Positions 46,232 to 55,673 of a stretch of DNA of 64,000 nucleotides are shown in pieces. Below the pieces are notes generated by a model, which was not told the DNA's origin, made no database searches, and worked only from the letters and a program-made list of their open reading frames with translations. The stretch is from UBA1231 sp045123185 (lineage in GTDB: Bacteria > Bacillota_I > Bacilli_A > ML615J-28 > CAG-313): contig JBGVIL010000178.1 of the NCBI GenBank assembly GCA_045123185.1, forward strand, positions 33,874 through 97,873, written 5' to 3'. Every line of letters starts with the position of its first letter. Positions within the stretch are counted from its first letter, which is position 1. The translations under genes and the position numbers were made by a program.

Positions 46232-46636
46232 TTACATTAATGATTCATAAAATTCGTTCCATTCATTATTTATATTTTTTATATTTCTATTAAATAATTT
46301 TCCATCATCATATAATTTATAAATTAAATTATAATCGAAATTATAAGTTATATAACGATAAAAACGTTTTTTAATAAAAAAATCTTCTCCACAAAATTTT
46401 TTTACAACTGAAAACAAATTATGGTTTTTTAAAAATCTACATATTATTATGTATTTGTAATGAGTTGTTAAATATTTTAATGTATTTTTATTATGTTTTT
46501 TTTCGCAATAAGTTAAATGTGATTTAACATATATATAACGTGTTACATTAAATATTTTTATTTTTAGTTTATTAGCACTTTTTTTTCTTGTTAAAAAAGA
46601 TATATAATATTTTATCTTATTTATAATTTTTTCCAT
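46232..46636 (-). CDS. Basic protein of unknown function
   Basis: 134 aa, highly basic and rich in Lys, Asn, Tyr and Phe (about residues 15-90), possibly nucleic-acid binding. It resembles in style the basic protein at 63599-63985 (F-K-K-R, ...KNHNLF and cysteine-poor), but I cannot show homology. The stop is 8 bases before the CCA-adding enzyme ATG; the two form an operon from promoter element 46670-46677. Confidence 0.65.
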   Translation of the reverse strand: MEKIINKIKYYISFLTRKKSANKLKIKIFNVTRYIYVKSHLTYCEKKHNKNTLKYLTTHYKYIIICRFLKNHNLFSVVKKFCGEDFFIKKRFYRYITYNFDYNLIYKLYDDGKLFNRNIKNINNEWNEFYESLM

Positions 46637-46669
46637 TATTTTTATTAAATGTATATAATTTTTATATTA

Positions 46670-46677
46670 CAAAAATA
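46670..46677 (-). promoter_or_regulatory. Bacteroidota-type -7 element
   Basis: TATTTTTG on the minus strand, 34 bases before the ATG at 46636; start of the operon with the CCA-adding enzyme. Confidence 0.5.
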
Positions 46678-46685
46678 CATAAAAA

Positions 46686-46712
46686 AACGGAGATAAACAA
46701 AATATCTCCGTT
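46686..46712. terminator. Terminator hairpin
   Basis: 10-bp stem AACGGAGATA / TATCTCCGTT, the same hairpin as at 4385-4411; follows the stop at 46721 on the minus strand and is flanked by a T run. Confidence 0.8.
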
Positions 46713-46720
46713 AAATAATG

Positions 46721-47488
46721 TTAAAAATCAGATTTGCCTCTTGAACATTCAAAAATTGTAATTTTTTCATTTTCTCCAATTTTTGATATAAAATTATTAA
46801 AGAAATTTGAAATCCAATCAAAATCATTTTTTGCACTATCCATATCATGCCAACCATCTTTATCTAAAATTGCATAAGTCCAATAAGCACAATTATGAAT
46901 TACATATTGGTCTTTATCTTTAAATTTAGATAGATAATTATGTTGTGTTGACATATTATCATATATTGTTTGTTCAATTTCATCTTTAGGTTCTCTACCT
47001 TCAATAATCATTTCCCAAACTGCTTCATATGCTGCTGTGTTTTGCATATGCATTGAATCCCAATCAATATCTTTACAAATGGCTTCATTTGTTTCACTAC
47101 CATCAAATAATTTTAATGGTATACAAAAGTTTTTACCTTTTTTATATGTTTGCCATTTACCATTTGGATTATCAGTTGAAATTGCATCACCATTATCATT
47201 AATATAATAACCTTCAACAATTTTCTTATAATATTCAAAACTTGATAAGTTTTTAATATTTTTTAAATTTGATTTAATATAATCAATACCATATTCGTTT
47301 AAATCAAATTTCTTTGGACATTCCAACATTTTTTCAAATAACTGAATGCTATTTTTTCTCATTTTTTCAGCATCTTTATATTTGAAAACAACATATGGTT
47401 CAACTTCTTTATCAATTCTATATTGTTCCATCAATTCATCAGGGTTATCACCAATAACCATAACAACGAACATTTGACTACCTTTCAT
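46721..47488 (-). CDS. Protein of unknown function, phage-like
   Basis: 255 aa, starting MKGSQMFVVMVIGDNPDELMEQY. Acidic and aromatic; a Trp-rich C-terminal half contains HNCAYWTYAILDKDGWHDMD. No signal peptide or named motif. The start reminds me of conserved hypothetical proteins in large myophages, but that is memory without a search. Probably co-transcribed with the phosphoesterase gene upstream (38-base gap). Confidence 0.68.
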   Translation of the reverse strand: MKGSQMFVVMVIGDNPDELMEQYRIDKEVEPYVVFKYKDAEKMRKNSIQLFEKMLECPKKFDLNEYGIDYIKSNLKNIKNLSSFEYYKKIVEGYYINDNGDAISTDNPNGKWQTYKKGKNFCIPLKLFDGSETNEAICKDIDWDSMHMQNTAAYEAVWEMIIEGREPKDEIEQTIYDNMSTQHNYLSKFKDKDQYVIHNCAYWTYAILDKDGWHDMDSAKNDFDWISNFFNNFISKIGENEKITIFECSRGKSDF

Positions 47489-47526
47489 TTAAGTTATATA
47501 TCTTCTTATTTTCATTATTTTAAAAT

Positions 47527-48708
47527 TTAAAATGGTTCAATATCAATTGGTGTTAAACCATATTCAATATTATTATCAATTTCAACATTTTCTTCAATGT
47601 TTGTATTTCTAATTCTAACTCTTCTATCTAATTCGTCACGAATTAATCTAGTCATTTCTTCAAATTGTTCTATTTGTTCTATTTGTTCAGCATTAAATCT
47701 TATATAATTTTCTTGACTAAGATTATTAATTAATGTGTCATTATTTTTTTTAAGTTTTTTATAATTAGTTAATCTAATTAAATCATTATATAAATTTAAT
47801 GGTGTTACATGTGCCATTTCATTTAAACATGTCATTAATGTTTCATCTTTATATAAATTAGAATAATCTTGATGAAAATGACCATATGACCATGTTTTAA
47901 TTATCATCTTATGTTCTTTTAAGAAATTATATATGTTATCAAATACTTCTCTTTCATGTTTAATATCATCTTTTAATGAAGCATCAAGTTTATACCATTC
48001 TAAAGAAGTATCTTTAAATTTTGGGTCAGCAAATGATGGTGCTGAATGAGTAATAATATGATTAATATTAATATCTTGTTTAATTAATTCAAACAATTCA
48101 TTTTCATCATAAATTGGTGCTTCATTTTCCCAATATAATTTCTTCTTACTATTTTCACTTTTATATTTGTTAATAATATGTTCTTGTTGTTTTCGCCATA
48201 TTCTATCAACTGATATACCACCACCAACACATAAAATATTTTCATTTTTTATTTTAATAACAGTATAATCATCAATACATTTAATATGTGAAAAATTTAA
48301 TTTATCTTCTTTAAAATAAGAAGGGTCATCATGATTTCCTCTAATGAAATATAAATAAGAATCATTATTTTTTAATATTTCATTTATCATTTTAAATGTA
48401 TCAATATAATATTGATACTTATTAAAACCAAAACCACAATCACCACAAACAAAAATTAGTTTTCTAGTAAAATCATATTTTTTATTATAAAATTCACTAA
48501 AAGAATATGGTCTAGGTCTAAATAAACCATCATTTTGATTTTCTTTGTCTTCCATTTCTTGTTTAACCAATGGATGCACTTCTTCCTTATATATTTCCTT
48601 ATTAAAATTTAAACCTTTTTTTAAAGTATTAAAAAATGTATGAAATTCACCATGAATATCACCAAATGTTATAAAACTTCTAATATTAGTATGTTCTATT
48701 ATTTTCAT
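47527..48708 (-). CDS. Calcineurin-like metallophosphoesterase (longer paralogue)
   Basis: 393 aa. Metal-site blocks FGDIHGEF (Asp17, His19), VCGDCGFGF near residue 90, IRGNHDDPSYF near residue 127, ITHSAPSFADP near residue 220 and SYGHFHQD near residue 276. Compared with the gene at 6652 it has an insertion of about 35 residues after the first block and about 100 extra C-terminal residues with a Glu/Gln-rich helix (EQIEQIEQFEEM). The two share blocks closely enough to be paralogues. Substrate unknown. Promoter element at 48740-48749. Confidence 0.88.
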   Translation of the reverse strand: MKIIEHTNIRSFITFGDIHGEFHTFFNTLKKGLNFNKEIYKEEVHPLVKQEMEDKENQNDGLFRPRPYSFSEFYNKKYDFTRKLIFVCGDCGFGFNKYQYYIDTFKMINEILKNNDSYLYFIRGNHDDPSYFKEDKLNFSHIKCIDDYTVIKIKNENILCVGGGISVDRIWRKQQEHIINKYKSENSKKKLYWENEAPIYDENELFELIKQDININHIITHSAPSFADPKFKDTSLEWYKLDASLKDDIKHEREVFDNIYNFLKEHKMIIKTWSYGHFHQDYSNLYKDETLMTCLNEMAHVTPLNLYNDLIRLTNYKKLKKNNDTLINNLSQENYIRFNAEQIEQIEQFEEMTRLIRDELDRRVRIRNTNIEENVEIDNNIEYGLTPIDIEPF

Positions 48709-48739
48709 TTTATTATTATAAATTAAATGTTATTAACAA

Positions 48740-48749
48740 TGCAAAAATA
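48740..48749 (-). promoter_or_regulatory. Bacteroidota-type -7 element
   Basis: TATTTTTGCA on the minus strand, 32 bases before the ATG at 48708. Confidence 0.6.
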
Positions 48750-48774
48750 TATTTTTTATTTTAAAAATACAAAT

Positions 48775-48810
48775 AAAGGAGCATAAAATTTATATTATTT
48801 ATGCTCCTTT
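48775..48810. terminator. Terminator hairpin
   Basis: 13-bp stem AAAGGAGCATAAA / TTTATGCTCCTTT after the stop at 48832 (minus strand). Confidence 0.8.
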
Positions 48811-48831
48811 AAAGGTTATTTAAACAAAAAA

Positions 48832-50886
48832 TTAAAGTCCTAATGCTTTTGCAAACAATTCAGCAAAAGATTGTTCAGTTGATGTTGTTGATACATTTAC
48901 CTTAGTACTATTACTATCTTCAACCATAGATTTCAAATCAATACCATGATTAGAAGCAAGTTCATAATCTTCTTCACGAACAATAACATCCTTTCTACTT
49001 AACAATGCTTTAATTGCATGTATATTTTTTGAAATAATAGCACTACCAAGAGGTGTACAATTAAAGTCATTTACAATGTTAAGATTAATGTTAGCCTTGC
49101 TAATCATCTTATCAAACACCCAATTCAAACTATGCTTGTTATCTGAACAAATAATATGCATTGCAGTATCATCATTCATATCAACAACATTGATGTCGAA
49201 ATTATCTGCTTCAATGATTTTGTTAATCATCTTCTTGTCATTTTCAACATTTGTCTTATCATATTCATTATCAGACAAATACTTATACAACAATGATTGG
49301 AACAAGTTTTCACAAGTAAAGTCCTTTACATTGTTATCAAAGTTTGGCATATTAATAACTTCACCAAATAAATTAAACAAGTTATTTTCAATAATTGAAA
49401 ATACTGGAATCTTACTATTAAATTCATAGTTAACATCCAAATCAGTACCATACTTCTTCAACAACTCAATTGCAGCACGTTCATTCTTTTCATCAATATA
49501 CTTGTGAAGCAAAATCTTAGGGTCAACATCTTCTCTATTCAAGTACATGTCACTATCAATACCAATCTTTTGCAAATAGTTTTCATGAGTAACATTAACA
49601 TTATAACCTGTAAAGATTGTTTTTAATGTATCAATCTTATATTGGTCTTTGTCATATGTCATTGTAACAATTGCCTTATCATCATCTTTTGGCAAATTAA
49701 AGTCCAATAAGATGTAATTCTTAGTGTCATTATTAAAGCGGAAATTATCACCACTCAAAAATGTATGGTTCAAAATATCATTAAATCCTTTCTTATTGAA
49801 AGCATAAACAATAATTCTATTATCACCACTATATGACAATCCAACATGTTCCTTATTCTTACCAATGTATTCTAAGAATGAATCAATAGTCCAAGTAAAA
49901 TTCTTATTTTCACTAAAGTGAATAAATACATTTTTAGGAATACCCAAATGTTCAAGAACACCGTAAATATTCATGTTCTTACCATCAATACTCAATGTAC
50001 CCATCAAGTTATTATTTCTTGTTGTATGAGAATGAGTAATACCTCTTGACGGATTTACTGATACACCGATATGCGCAAGTTCATGGTCTTCACGTTTATC
50101 AAAGTTAAAGACAAAATATTGCTTTGCATTATCATTATCTTTAGTATATTGCTTGAAGTAAGATTCTTGACGAGTAAGACACCATCCCGTTCTACCACCA
50201 CCACACAACTTCTTTGAAGAATCAAATGAATTTACATTAACAACAACAATGTTACCATTTTCATATACAATACTACAATCCTTACAATTGCGTGCCATAT
50301 AACCAAGCATATCATCCTTTTCCCATGAATATGTTTCCTTAAGAGCATTTGCAATATGTTCCATTAAGAATGGGAAATTATCAATTGCTGATGATGTACT
50401 AATAAGTTTTTCTTGACGATGTTTAGCCAAAGTTGCAATACCTTTGAAAATCTCATAATACTTATTAAAATTGTGAGAATTTTCTGCTTCAAAACCATTA
50501 TTAGCATGTGATAATATATTATCCTTTAACATCTTTCGTTGAGCAGTATTAAAACGATTAATAATGTCACTAACAAATTTAATCTTTTCAATACCATTCA
50601 TTTCATGGAACAAATTTGCAAAATCTGTTTTTGTTTTATATGAAACAATGTTACCCTTAATCAAATTTTTAATTTCGGTAGAATTATTCTCTGCCCAATC
50701 ATGAATATTCTTAATATCATCAACTGTTGCAATACCTTCAAATACAGCCTTGATTGCCCAAACTTGATAATTTGGTTGCTCATTAAACATGAGAATTAAA
50801 GACTGAAATACTGTGTTCTTCTCAACATTAATACAATACTTAGAAATCAACGGATTGATTTGTTTCTTTGAGTAATTAATTTCCAT
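48832..50886 (-). CDS. Large protein with ankyrin-like C-terminus, paralogue of 51223-53670
   Basis: 684 aa from ATG 50886. The frame extends to 50970, but the promoter box at 50938-50947 lies inside that extension, so I use the internal ATG. The central block around TGWCLTRQESYFKQY...QYFVFNF...THSHTTRNNNLMG (about residues 240-310) matches TNWCISKNMQYWKNY...QYVMYNF...VHAHSFTNISLM in the neighbouring large gene. A C-terminal part (about 590-650) looks like ankyrin repeats (DDTAMHIICS, CTPLGSAIIS). Function unknown. Third codon positions look richer in G and C than in neighbouring genes. Confidence 0.75.
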   Translation of the reverse strand: MEINYSKKQINPLISKYCINVEKNTVFQSLILMFNEQPNYQVWAIKAVFEGIATVDDIKNIHDWAENNSTEIKNLIKGNIVSYKTKTDFANLFHEMNGIEKIKFVSDIINRFNTAQRKMLKDNILSHANNGFEAENSHNFNKYYEIFKGIATLAKHRQEKLISTSSAIDNFPFLMEHIANALKETYSWEKDDMLGYMARNCKDCSIVYENGNIVVVNVNSFDSSKKLCGGGRTGWCLTRQESYFKQYTKDNDNAKQYFVFNFDKREDHELAHIGVSVNPSRGITHSHTTRNNNLMGTLSIDGKNMNIYGVLEHLGIPKNVFIHFSENKNFTWTIDSFLEYIGKNKEHVGLSYSGDNRIIVYAFNKKGFNDILNHTFLSGDNFRFNNDTKNYILLDFNLPKDDDKAIVTMTYDKDQYKIDTLKTIFTGYNVNVTHENYLQKIGIDSDMYLNREDVDPKILLHKYIDEKNERAAIELLKKYGTDLDVNYEFNSKIPVFSIIENNLFNLFGEVINMPNFDNNVKDFTCENLFQSLLYKYLSDNEYDKTNVENDKKMINKIIEADNFDINVVDMNDDTAMHIICSDNKHSLNWVFDKMISKANINLNIVNDFNCTPLGSAIISKNIHAIKALLSRKDVIVREEDYELASNHGIDLKSMVEDSNSTKVNVSTTSTEQSFAELFAKALGL

Positions 50887-50937
50887 TTTGTTTTTATTTT
50901 TAATTTTTTGTTTTTTAATTTCTTTTCGTTTTAACAA

Positions 50938-50947
50938 TGCAAAAATA
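50938..50947 (-). promoter_or_regulatory. Bacteroidota-type -7 element that fixes the downstream start
   Basis: TATTTTTGCA on the minus strand. It lies upstream of ATG 50886 and inside a longer open frame, which excludes the start at 50970. Confidence 0.6.
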
Positions 50948-50973
50948 CAAAGATTTTTTCTTAAAAACAACTT

Positions 50974-51162
50974 TTAATTGTTAACAAACGTTAAATAAAA
51001 TGACCAACTTAAAGAAAGTATTATCATTAAAATAACGTTCAAGTATGCACTTTTTTCGTTTTCAAAATCTTTTAATACTATAAAATTTAAAATAGTACTA
51101 ATTCTAAATGAAATATAGAATAAAGATAAAAATATACACAATGTTAAAACAATAAATTTCAT
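50974..51162 (-). CDS. Small membrane protein
   Basis: 62 aa with two hydrophobic helices (about residues 2-17 and 41-58) joined by a short polar loop (LKDFENEKSAY). It lies between two terminated units. Its composition is what a real two-helix membrane peptide would show, but no family is recognised; a holin-like role is possible but unsupported. Confidence 0.5.
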   Translation of the reverse strand: MKFIVLTLCIFLSLFYISFRISTILNFIVLKDFENEKSAYLNVILMIILSLSWSFYLTFVNN

Positions 51163-51181
51163 ATTTCTTAATGATTTTTAT

Positions 51182-51215
51182 AATAACCACACTATTATTA
51201 TCTAGTGTGGTTATT
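51182..51215. terminator. Terminator hairpin
   Basis: 13-bp stem AATAACCACACTA / TAGTGTGGTTATT just after the stop at 51223 (minus strand). Confidence 0.8.
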
Positions 51216-51222
51216 TGTTAAT

Positions 51223-53670
51223 TTACAAAGGAAATGCTATTATATCTTCACTTGAAGTTTCTTTAATAATTTTGTCTTCATCTTCAAAAATGAAAACTTC
51301 AGTTTTAGTATCATGTTTCCCATCTTGAAATGTCTTTTCTTGAAATGAACGAAAAAATTTATTATCTTTAGGTAATCTTTCAAGTATATACTTTTTTACT
51401 CTATCATCAAAATTAATTTTTAATAATTTTTCTAACTTATCCTCAATAGCATTAACTGTAACAAAGTATAATAAATCTCTATTTGAATCAGTCAATGTTG
51501 TAAAATTGATTTTATCAAAAATTAAATCACAAATATATTTGTTATATATGTTATAATTTTTATAATCACAAAAAGTTTCACCTAAATCTTCAAAAAATTC
51601 ATTATCCGTTTCATTTTCAATTATTCTCTTAGCAAAGAAAAATGAAAAATAAAGATGAACATTTCTATCTTTTAAAGTTTTATTAATTAACTTATTATAA
51701 AGTTCTTCAGTTGGTTCTTTTATGCCTCTATGCCCATAATTACCAATATTATATAATGCGTTTTTAACAACAGTTGAAGCATTATAAAATGTTAATAAAT
51801 CACTAAACTTATAACCATTATCAATAAAAGCATCAATTATATCATATGTATTATATGTGTTAAGTGATAAATTTAATATACCAATAAACTTAGTAATGAC
51901 ATCATATTTTTTAAATAACTCAAGAATTTTTTCTTTATTAGGTAAAACTTCTTTTAAGTTATTTAAATTATATGAAAATAATTTATTTAAAATTATTTTA
52001 TCTTCATTATATACCCTACAAATAATATCATATGGTAAATTATATTCAACAATAAGTTTATTTAATGTATCACTTATTTTACAACAAGATAAATCATAGA
52101 TATTTTCACATTCTTCTTCGTTAGTAAGACTATTTCTATCAATTAAACCAAATTTAATTCTTGCACTATCATTTACATCTTTTGAAAAATCACAAAAAAG
52201 AATATGTTTACTTTTACCACTAATATTTTCATCAAAATAATGAGAATACTGTTTTCCAATAATAAATCTAACATTAGGGTGCTTTACAAAAAATACCATT
52301 TTATCATTATTATCAGAAATAATATCATAATTATCAGATGTTACAGCATAATCTAAAAACTTGATAAATGATTCTTTATTCCATTCATAATTCTTATTTG
52401 AAAAATCATAAATACCATTCATTGGAATACCATTATTAACCAATAATGTTTGTATATTGTTTGTATCAATAATACAATTAATATTATGGTAAATAGGTGA
52501 ATTAATACCATTCATCAATGAAATATTAGTGAAACTATGTGCATGTACAATTCTATTATTATCACTAACAGTAAAACCAACAATAGAATATTCATCATCT
52601 TCCTTTAAACCAAAGTTATACATTACATATTGCTTATTTAAACTTGATGTCATATAATTTTTCCAATATTGCATATTTTTAGAAATACACCAATTTGTTG
52701 TTTTAGCAATATGTTTAATGGTTTCAAAATCATTAACCAATAATAATACAATATTATCTTTATCATGAATAATATTATACTTAAAATCTTCATTATTGGT
52801 TAAAAATTTCATAAATGATTCTTTATTCCATTCATATTGAATTTTTACCAATGTTTTCATTTGATTAATAATTTCATTCACATCATCAATAGTACTCATT
52901 TTACGAATAAAATTGATTTTTTTTGTGGTTGATAAATTATTAAATCTACTGAATGTTAATAACACATCTTCAGTTAATTCTAATTCCTTTAACATTTTCT
53001 TTTGTGAAGTATTAAAAGAATTAATAACTAAATTTGCTCTTTTGTTTCTTCTAATTAAATTTAATTCATTTGTTAATGAATCAACTTTACTTTTACTATT
53101 ATATGCAGTAATAGTACCATTTAATAATTTATTTGATAAACTACCATGTAACTCATACCAATTTAAAATTGAATTCATTGTATGAATTGCTACGCCATTT
53201 TTAAATACTTGTGTTATTGCCCAAGCAAATAAATTAGGACTATTATTACAATTACAATAAATATAATATGTATATGGGTGAGTTAAACTAGCATATTTAG
53301 TTATAGTTCCTTGTAATAGTTTTTTATTTGAACTAATAAAATTATTAATTTGTTCATCAATATCATTTGGTAAAATTAAAATTCTTCTACCAAAATGTTG
53401 TAATGTTGAGTTGTCATATGCAATTACATAATAATTGTACATTGACATCATTTTACTAGCAATGCCATGTTCATCAATCAAACGTTTATTAATATCTCTA
53501 TCACCAGTTCTGTTTTGAAAGATGATAAGTTGTTCACCATCACATTTAGTTTTAATCAATGCTACATGACAAACTTCAATTCTACCACCTATCAACAAAA
53601 CCTTAGTTGGTTCGGTTACTCCGACATTATTTCTCAAATGTCGGAGACCTCTAGCGTATTTACCTATCAT
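51223..53670 (-). CDS. Large protein of unknown function, paralogue of 48832-50886
   Basis: 815 aa. The WCISKNMQYWKNY...QYVMYNFGLKEDDEYSIVGF...HAHSFTN block near residues 325-390 and the preceding FNTSQKKMLKE (about 220) align with equivalent blocks of the gene at 48832 (FNTAQRKMLKD). A basic N-terminus with VLLIGGRIEV is unique to this copy, and the ankyrin-like end is lacking. No catalytic motif that I can name. It is the last gene of a four-gene operon with the M20/M42-type peptidase. Confidence 0.72.
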   Translation of the reverse strand: MIGKYARGLRHLRNNVGVTEPTKVLLIGGRIEVCHVALIKTKCDGEQLIIFQNRTGDRDINKRLIDEHGIASKMMSMYNYYVIAYDNSTLQHFGRRILILPNDIDEQINNFISSNKKLLQGTITKYASLTHPYTYYIYCNCNNSPNLFAWAITQVFKNGVAIHTMNSILNWYELHGSLSNKLLNGTITAYNSKSKVDSLTNELNLIRRNKRANLVINSFNTSQKKMLKELELTEDVLLTFSRFNNLSTTKKINFIRKMSTIDDVNEIINQMKTLVKIQYEWNKESFMKFLTNNEDFKYNIIHDKDNIVLLLVNDFETIKHIAKTTNWCISKNMQYWKNYMTSSLNKQYVMYNFGLKEDDEYSIVGFTVSDNNRIVHAHSFTNISLMNGINSPIYHNINCIIDTNNIQTLLVNNGIPMNGIYDFSNKNYEWNKESFIKFLDYAVTSDNYDIISDNNDKMVFFVKHPNVRFIIGKQYSHYFDENISGKSKHILFCDFSKDVNDSARIKFGLIDRNSLTNEEECENIYDLSCCKISDTLNKLIVEYNLPYDIICRVYNEDKIILNKLFSYNLNNLKEVLPNKEKILELFKKYDVITKFIGILNLSLNTYNTYDIIDAFIDNGYKFSDLLTFYNASTVVKNALYNIGNYGHRGIKEPTEELYNKLINKTLKDRNVHLYFSFFFAKRIIENETDNEFFEDLGETFCDYKNYNIYNKYICDLIFDKINFTTLTDSNRDLLYFVTVNAIEDKLEKLLKINFDDRVKKYILERLPKDNKFFRSFQEKTFQDGKHDTKTEVFIFEDEDKIIKETSSEDIIAFPL

Positions 53671-53685
53671 TTTTCAATTCAATCC

Positions 53686-55068
53686 TTAAAATTTAATTTC
53701 AACACTAAAAATATCAGCAAACAATGTATTAAAATCAAGATTTTGAGATTCACACTTAGTCATAATCTTCTTCTTAATTTCTTCAATATGCTTGTCATAT
53801 GTATTTGTGATATATTCAACAGTTTCAATTTCAACAAGATTTTCATTATCCTTGTTTACAGTAGTTGTTGTTTTATTTACTGTAGTTGAAGTTCCACCAC
53901 TATAAGTAGTTGTCTTAGCAGCAGTACCACCATTGTAATAACCACCATAATTACCACCATAATATGAATAACCACTTAACTTCTTGAAGAATGCTTCATC
54001 TTCATCATTATTTTGATATATACCATTTGCGCCTCTTGTCCAAGAACTTCCCTTATGTTCAAGTTCATATCGTTTCAACCCCAAATGTTTAATCAAAGCA
54101 TGACCCATTCTACATGCATTATCCATATCTTCCAATACACAATATTCATTTTGCATGTGACCATTATAATAGCCACTACCAAAATTCATACAAATAATAT
54201 TGGTTTGCTGTCTAATTTCCTTAACATCAGTATATGGTTCACTAAAGAACTTTGTAAGTCCATGTTCTTCACAAATCTTTTGCATATGATTTACAAAGAA
54301 ATCCTTACTAAACAATCTTACACCACTACACTCATAAGCAGCACGATTCAAATCAGGAGAGTCATAACCCATTACATAACCAACATCCTTGAACCATTCC
54401 TTATTCAATTCTTTAGAACCAATACATCCAGTTTCTTCTTCCAAAAAGAAACATGCTTTTAATTTATCAACATGTGAAAACATTGACAATCCAATAAGAA
54501 CACCCGCCTTATCATCACCACCAATACCCATTCCATCAACATAGATTTCATGCTTTTTAGTTGTAAGACCAACAACACGTGTCTTAACTTCAAGTGTTGT
54601 ACCTACTTGTGCATAAGGACGATGCTTTTGCTGAACAGAATCCAAGTGAGCAGTAACACAAGGATAAAATTCACCATCACCAACTTTACCTTTAGTTAAG
54701 TATACATTACCCTTTTTATCAAATTCGTAATAAATACCATTTCTTCTAGCCCAAAGAATAATAAATGTAACTAAACGATATTCTTCCTTAGAAACTGTTG
54801 GAATGGACATCAATTCATAAATAAAATCTTTATCCAAGTGAGTAAGTGATATTACATCTTCTTCCTTTTTAGTTTCTTCAACCTTAGTTTCATTATTTTC
54901 TTTAGTACTTTCTGTTGGTGTTGTCACAACATTTAATCTAGTTTCTTCTACCTTAGAAGATTTAGTTTCTTCATTAGCATTTGAAGTTGTTGTAGTATTT
55001 TCAACAACATTTTTGTTTTCCAACTGCTTTTCAGTCGGTAAAATCTCTTTTGATTGTGAGTTATTCAT
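53686..55068 (-). CDS. M20/M42-type metallopeptidase with disordered N-terminus
   Basis: 460 aa. Residues 1-75 are low-complexity Thr/Glu/Asn/Lys. The peptidase core begins near residue 78 (HLDKDFIYELMSIPTVSKEEY) and shows the di-zinc ligands in order: AHLDSVQ near 140, GIGGDDKAG near 180, LEEETGCIGS near 203, GYDSPD near 226, and NGHMQNEYC near 317 as the last His. This resembles tripeptidase/aminopeptidases acting on short peptides. A Gly/Tyr-rich patch (GYSYYGGNYGGYYNGG) near 368 and a C-terminal helical domain are unusual additions. A virion or host-degrading role is open. Confidence 0.82.
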   Translation of the reverse strand: MNNSQSKEILPTEKQLENKNVVENTTTTSNANEETKSSKVEETRLNVVTTPTESTKENNETKVEETKKEEDVISLTHLDKDFIYELMSIPTVSKEEYRLVTFIILWARRNGIYYEFDKKGNVYLTKGKVGDGEFYPCVTAHLDSVQQKHRPYAQVGTTLEVKTRVVGLTTKKHEIYVDGMGIGGDDKAGVLIGLSMFSHVDKLKACFFLEEETGCIGSKELNKEWFKDVGYVMGYDSPDLNRAAYECSGVRLFSKDFFVNHMQKICEEHGLTKFFSEPYTDVKEIRQQTNIICMNFGSGYYNGHMQNEYCVLEDMDNACRMGHALIKHLGLKRYELEHKGSSWTRGANGIYQNNDEDEAFFKKLSGYSYYGGNYGGYYNGGTAAKTTTYSGGTSTTVNKTTTTVNKDNENLVEIETVEYITNTYDKHIEEIKKKIMTKCESQNLDFNTLFADIFSVEIKF

Positions 55069-55080
55069 TTTAATTTTTAT

Positions 55081-55350
55081 TTAAAAACAAGTTATACCAT
55101 TTAAATTAATAACTAAACCATTTTGAATATAATTTATATTCAATTCATTAATTAAATTAATATCATCACTATTAAGTAATTTGATTAAAACATCACTAAT
55201 TTCATCTTTATTAATTGTAATGTTTTTCTTTTCATTATTACGATAAGTGATTTCAATAATCAATTCATTGACTTCTTTTAATTTTTCTTCATTATTTTTT
55301 AATATAACTGAAGAAAACGCTCTAATATTATATTCAAATTCATTTCTCAT
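55081..55350 (-). CDS. Small protein of unknown function
   Basis: 89 aa from ATG 55350, which overlaps the upstream stop (ATGAGAAATGA). A longer start at 55377 would overlap more and is less likely. The product is helical and strand-mixed, rich in Asn, Ile and Lys, with no motif recognised. Twelve bases separate it from the peptidase gene. Confidence 0.62.
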   Translation of the reverse strand: MRNEFEYNIRAFSSVILKNNEEKLKEVNELIIEITYRNNEKKNITINKDEISDVLIKLLNSDDINLINELNINYIQNGLVINLNGITCF

Positions 55351-55618
55351 TTTGATAAAAAATATTTTTAGGTTCAATTATTACACATTTAGCCAAATTA
55401 AGATTTTTAAATTTTGTTGTTATTTGCATCCTAATACATTTACGTTTATCAACATAAACATTTTTTAAACCCAAATAATCATTAACAATAATTGTTCCTA
55501 TTTTATAACCTAATTGTTCTAAAACACTAATCCTAACATCTATATTAGATATATGGTCAATCATGTAACTAATATCTATATAGTCTTGGCTATTCTTGAA
55601 TTTATCTATCAATTTCAT
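55340..55618 (-). CDS. Small protein of unknown function
   Basis: 92 aa from ATG 55618 (MKLIDKFKNSQDYIDIS). The frame extends to 55645, but the TACTTTTG promoter box at 55623-55632 overlaps that extension. A Cys and basic strand (KRKCIRMQIT) lie near residue 60. First gene of the operon that ends with the large protein at 51223. The leader would be very short. Confidence 0.6.
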   Translation of the reverse strand: MKLIDKFKNSQDYIDISYMIDHISNIDVRISVLEQLGYKIGTIIVNDYLGLKNVYVDKRKCIRMQITTKFKNLNLAKCVIIEPKNIFYQNEK

Positions 55619-55622
55619 AGTA

Positions 55623-55632
55623 CAAAAGTATA
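55623..55632 (-). promoter_or_regulatory. Bacteroidota-type -7 element, near-leaderless
   Basis: TATACTTTTG on the minus strand, ending 4 bases before the ATG at 55618. The transcript would be nearly leaderless, unlike the other genes here. Confidence 0.4.
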
Positions 55633-55673
55633 AAAAAAGTGTCATTAAAACAAATAATAAGTCTTAAAAAATG

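Noticed and set aside
50887..50970. Longer N-terminus for the large protein at 48832
   Set aside because: The extension covers a TAnnTTTGCA promoter and is Lys-rich low complexity; the paralogue offers no counterpart.
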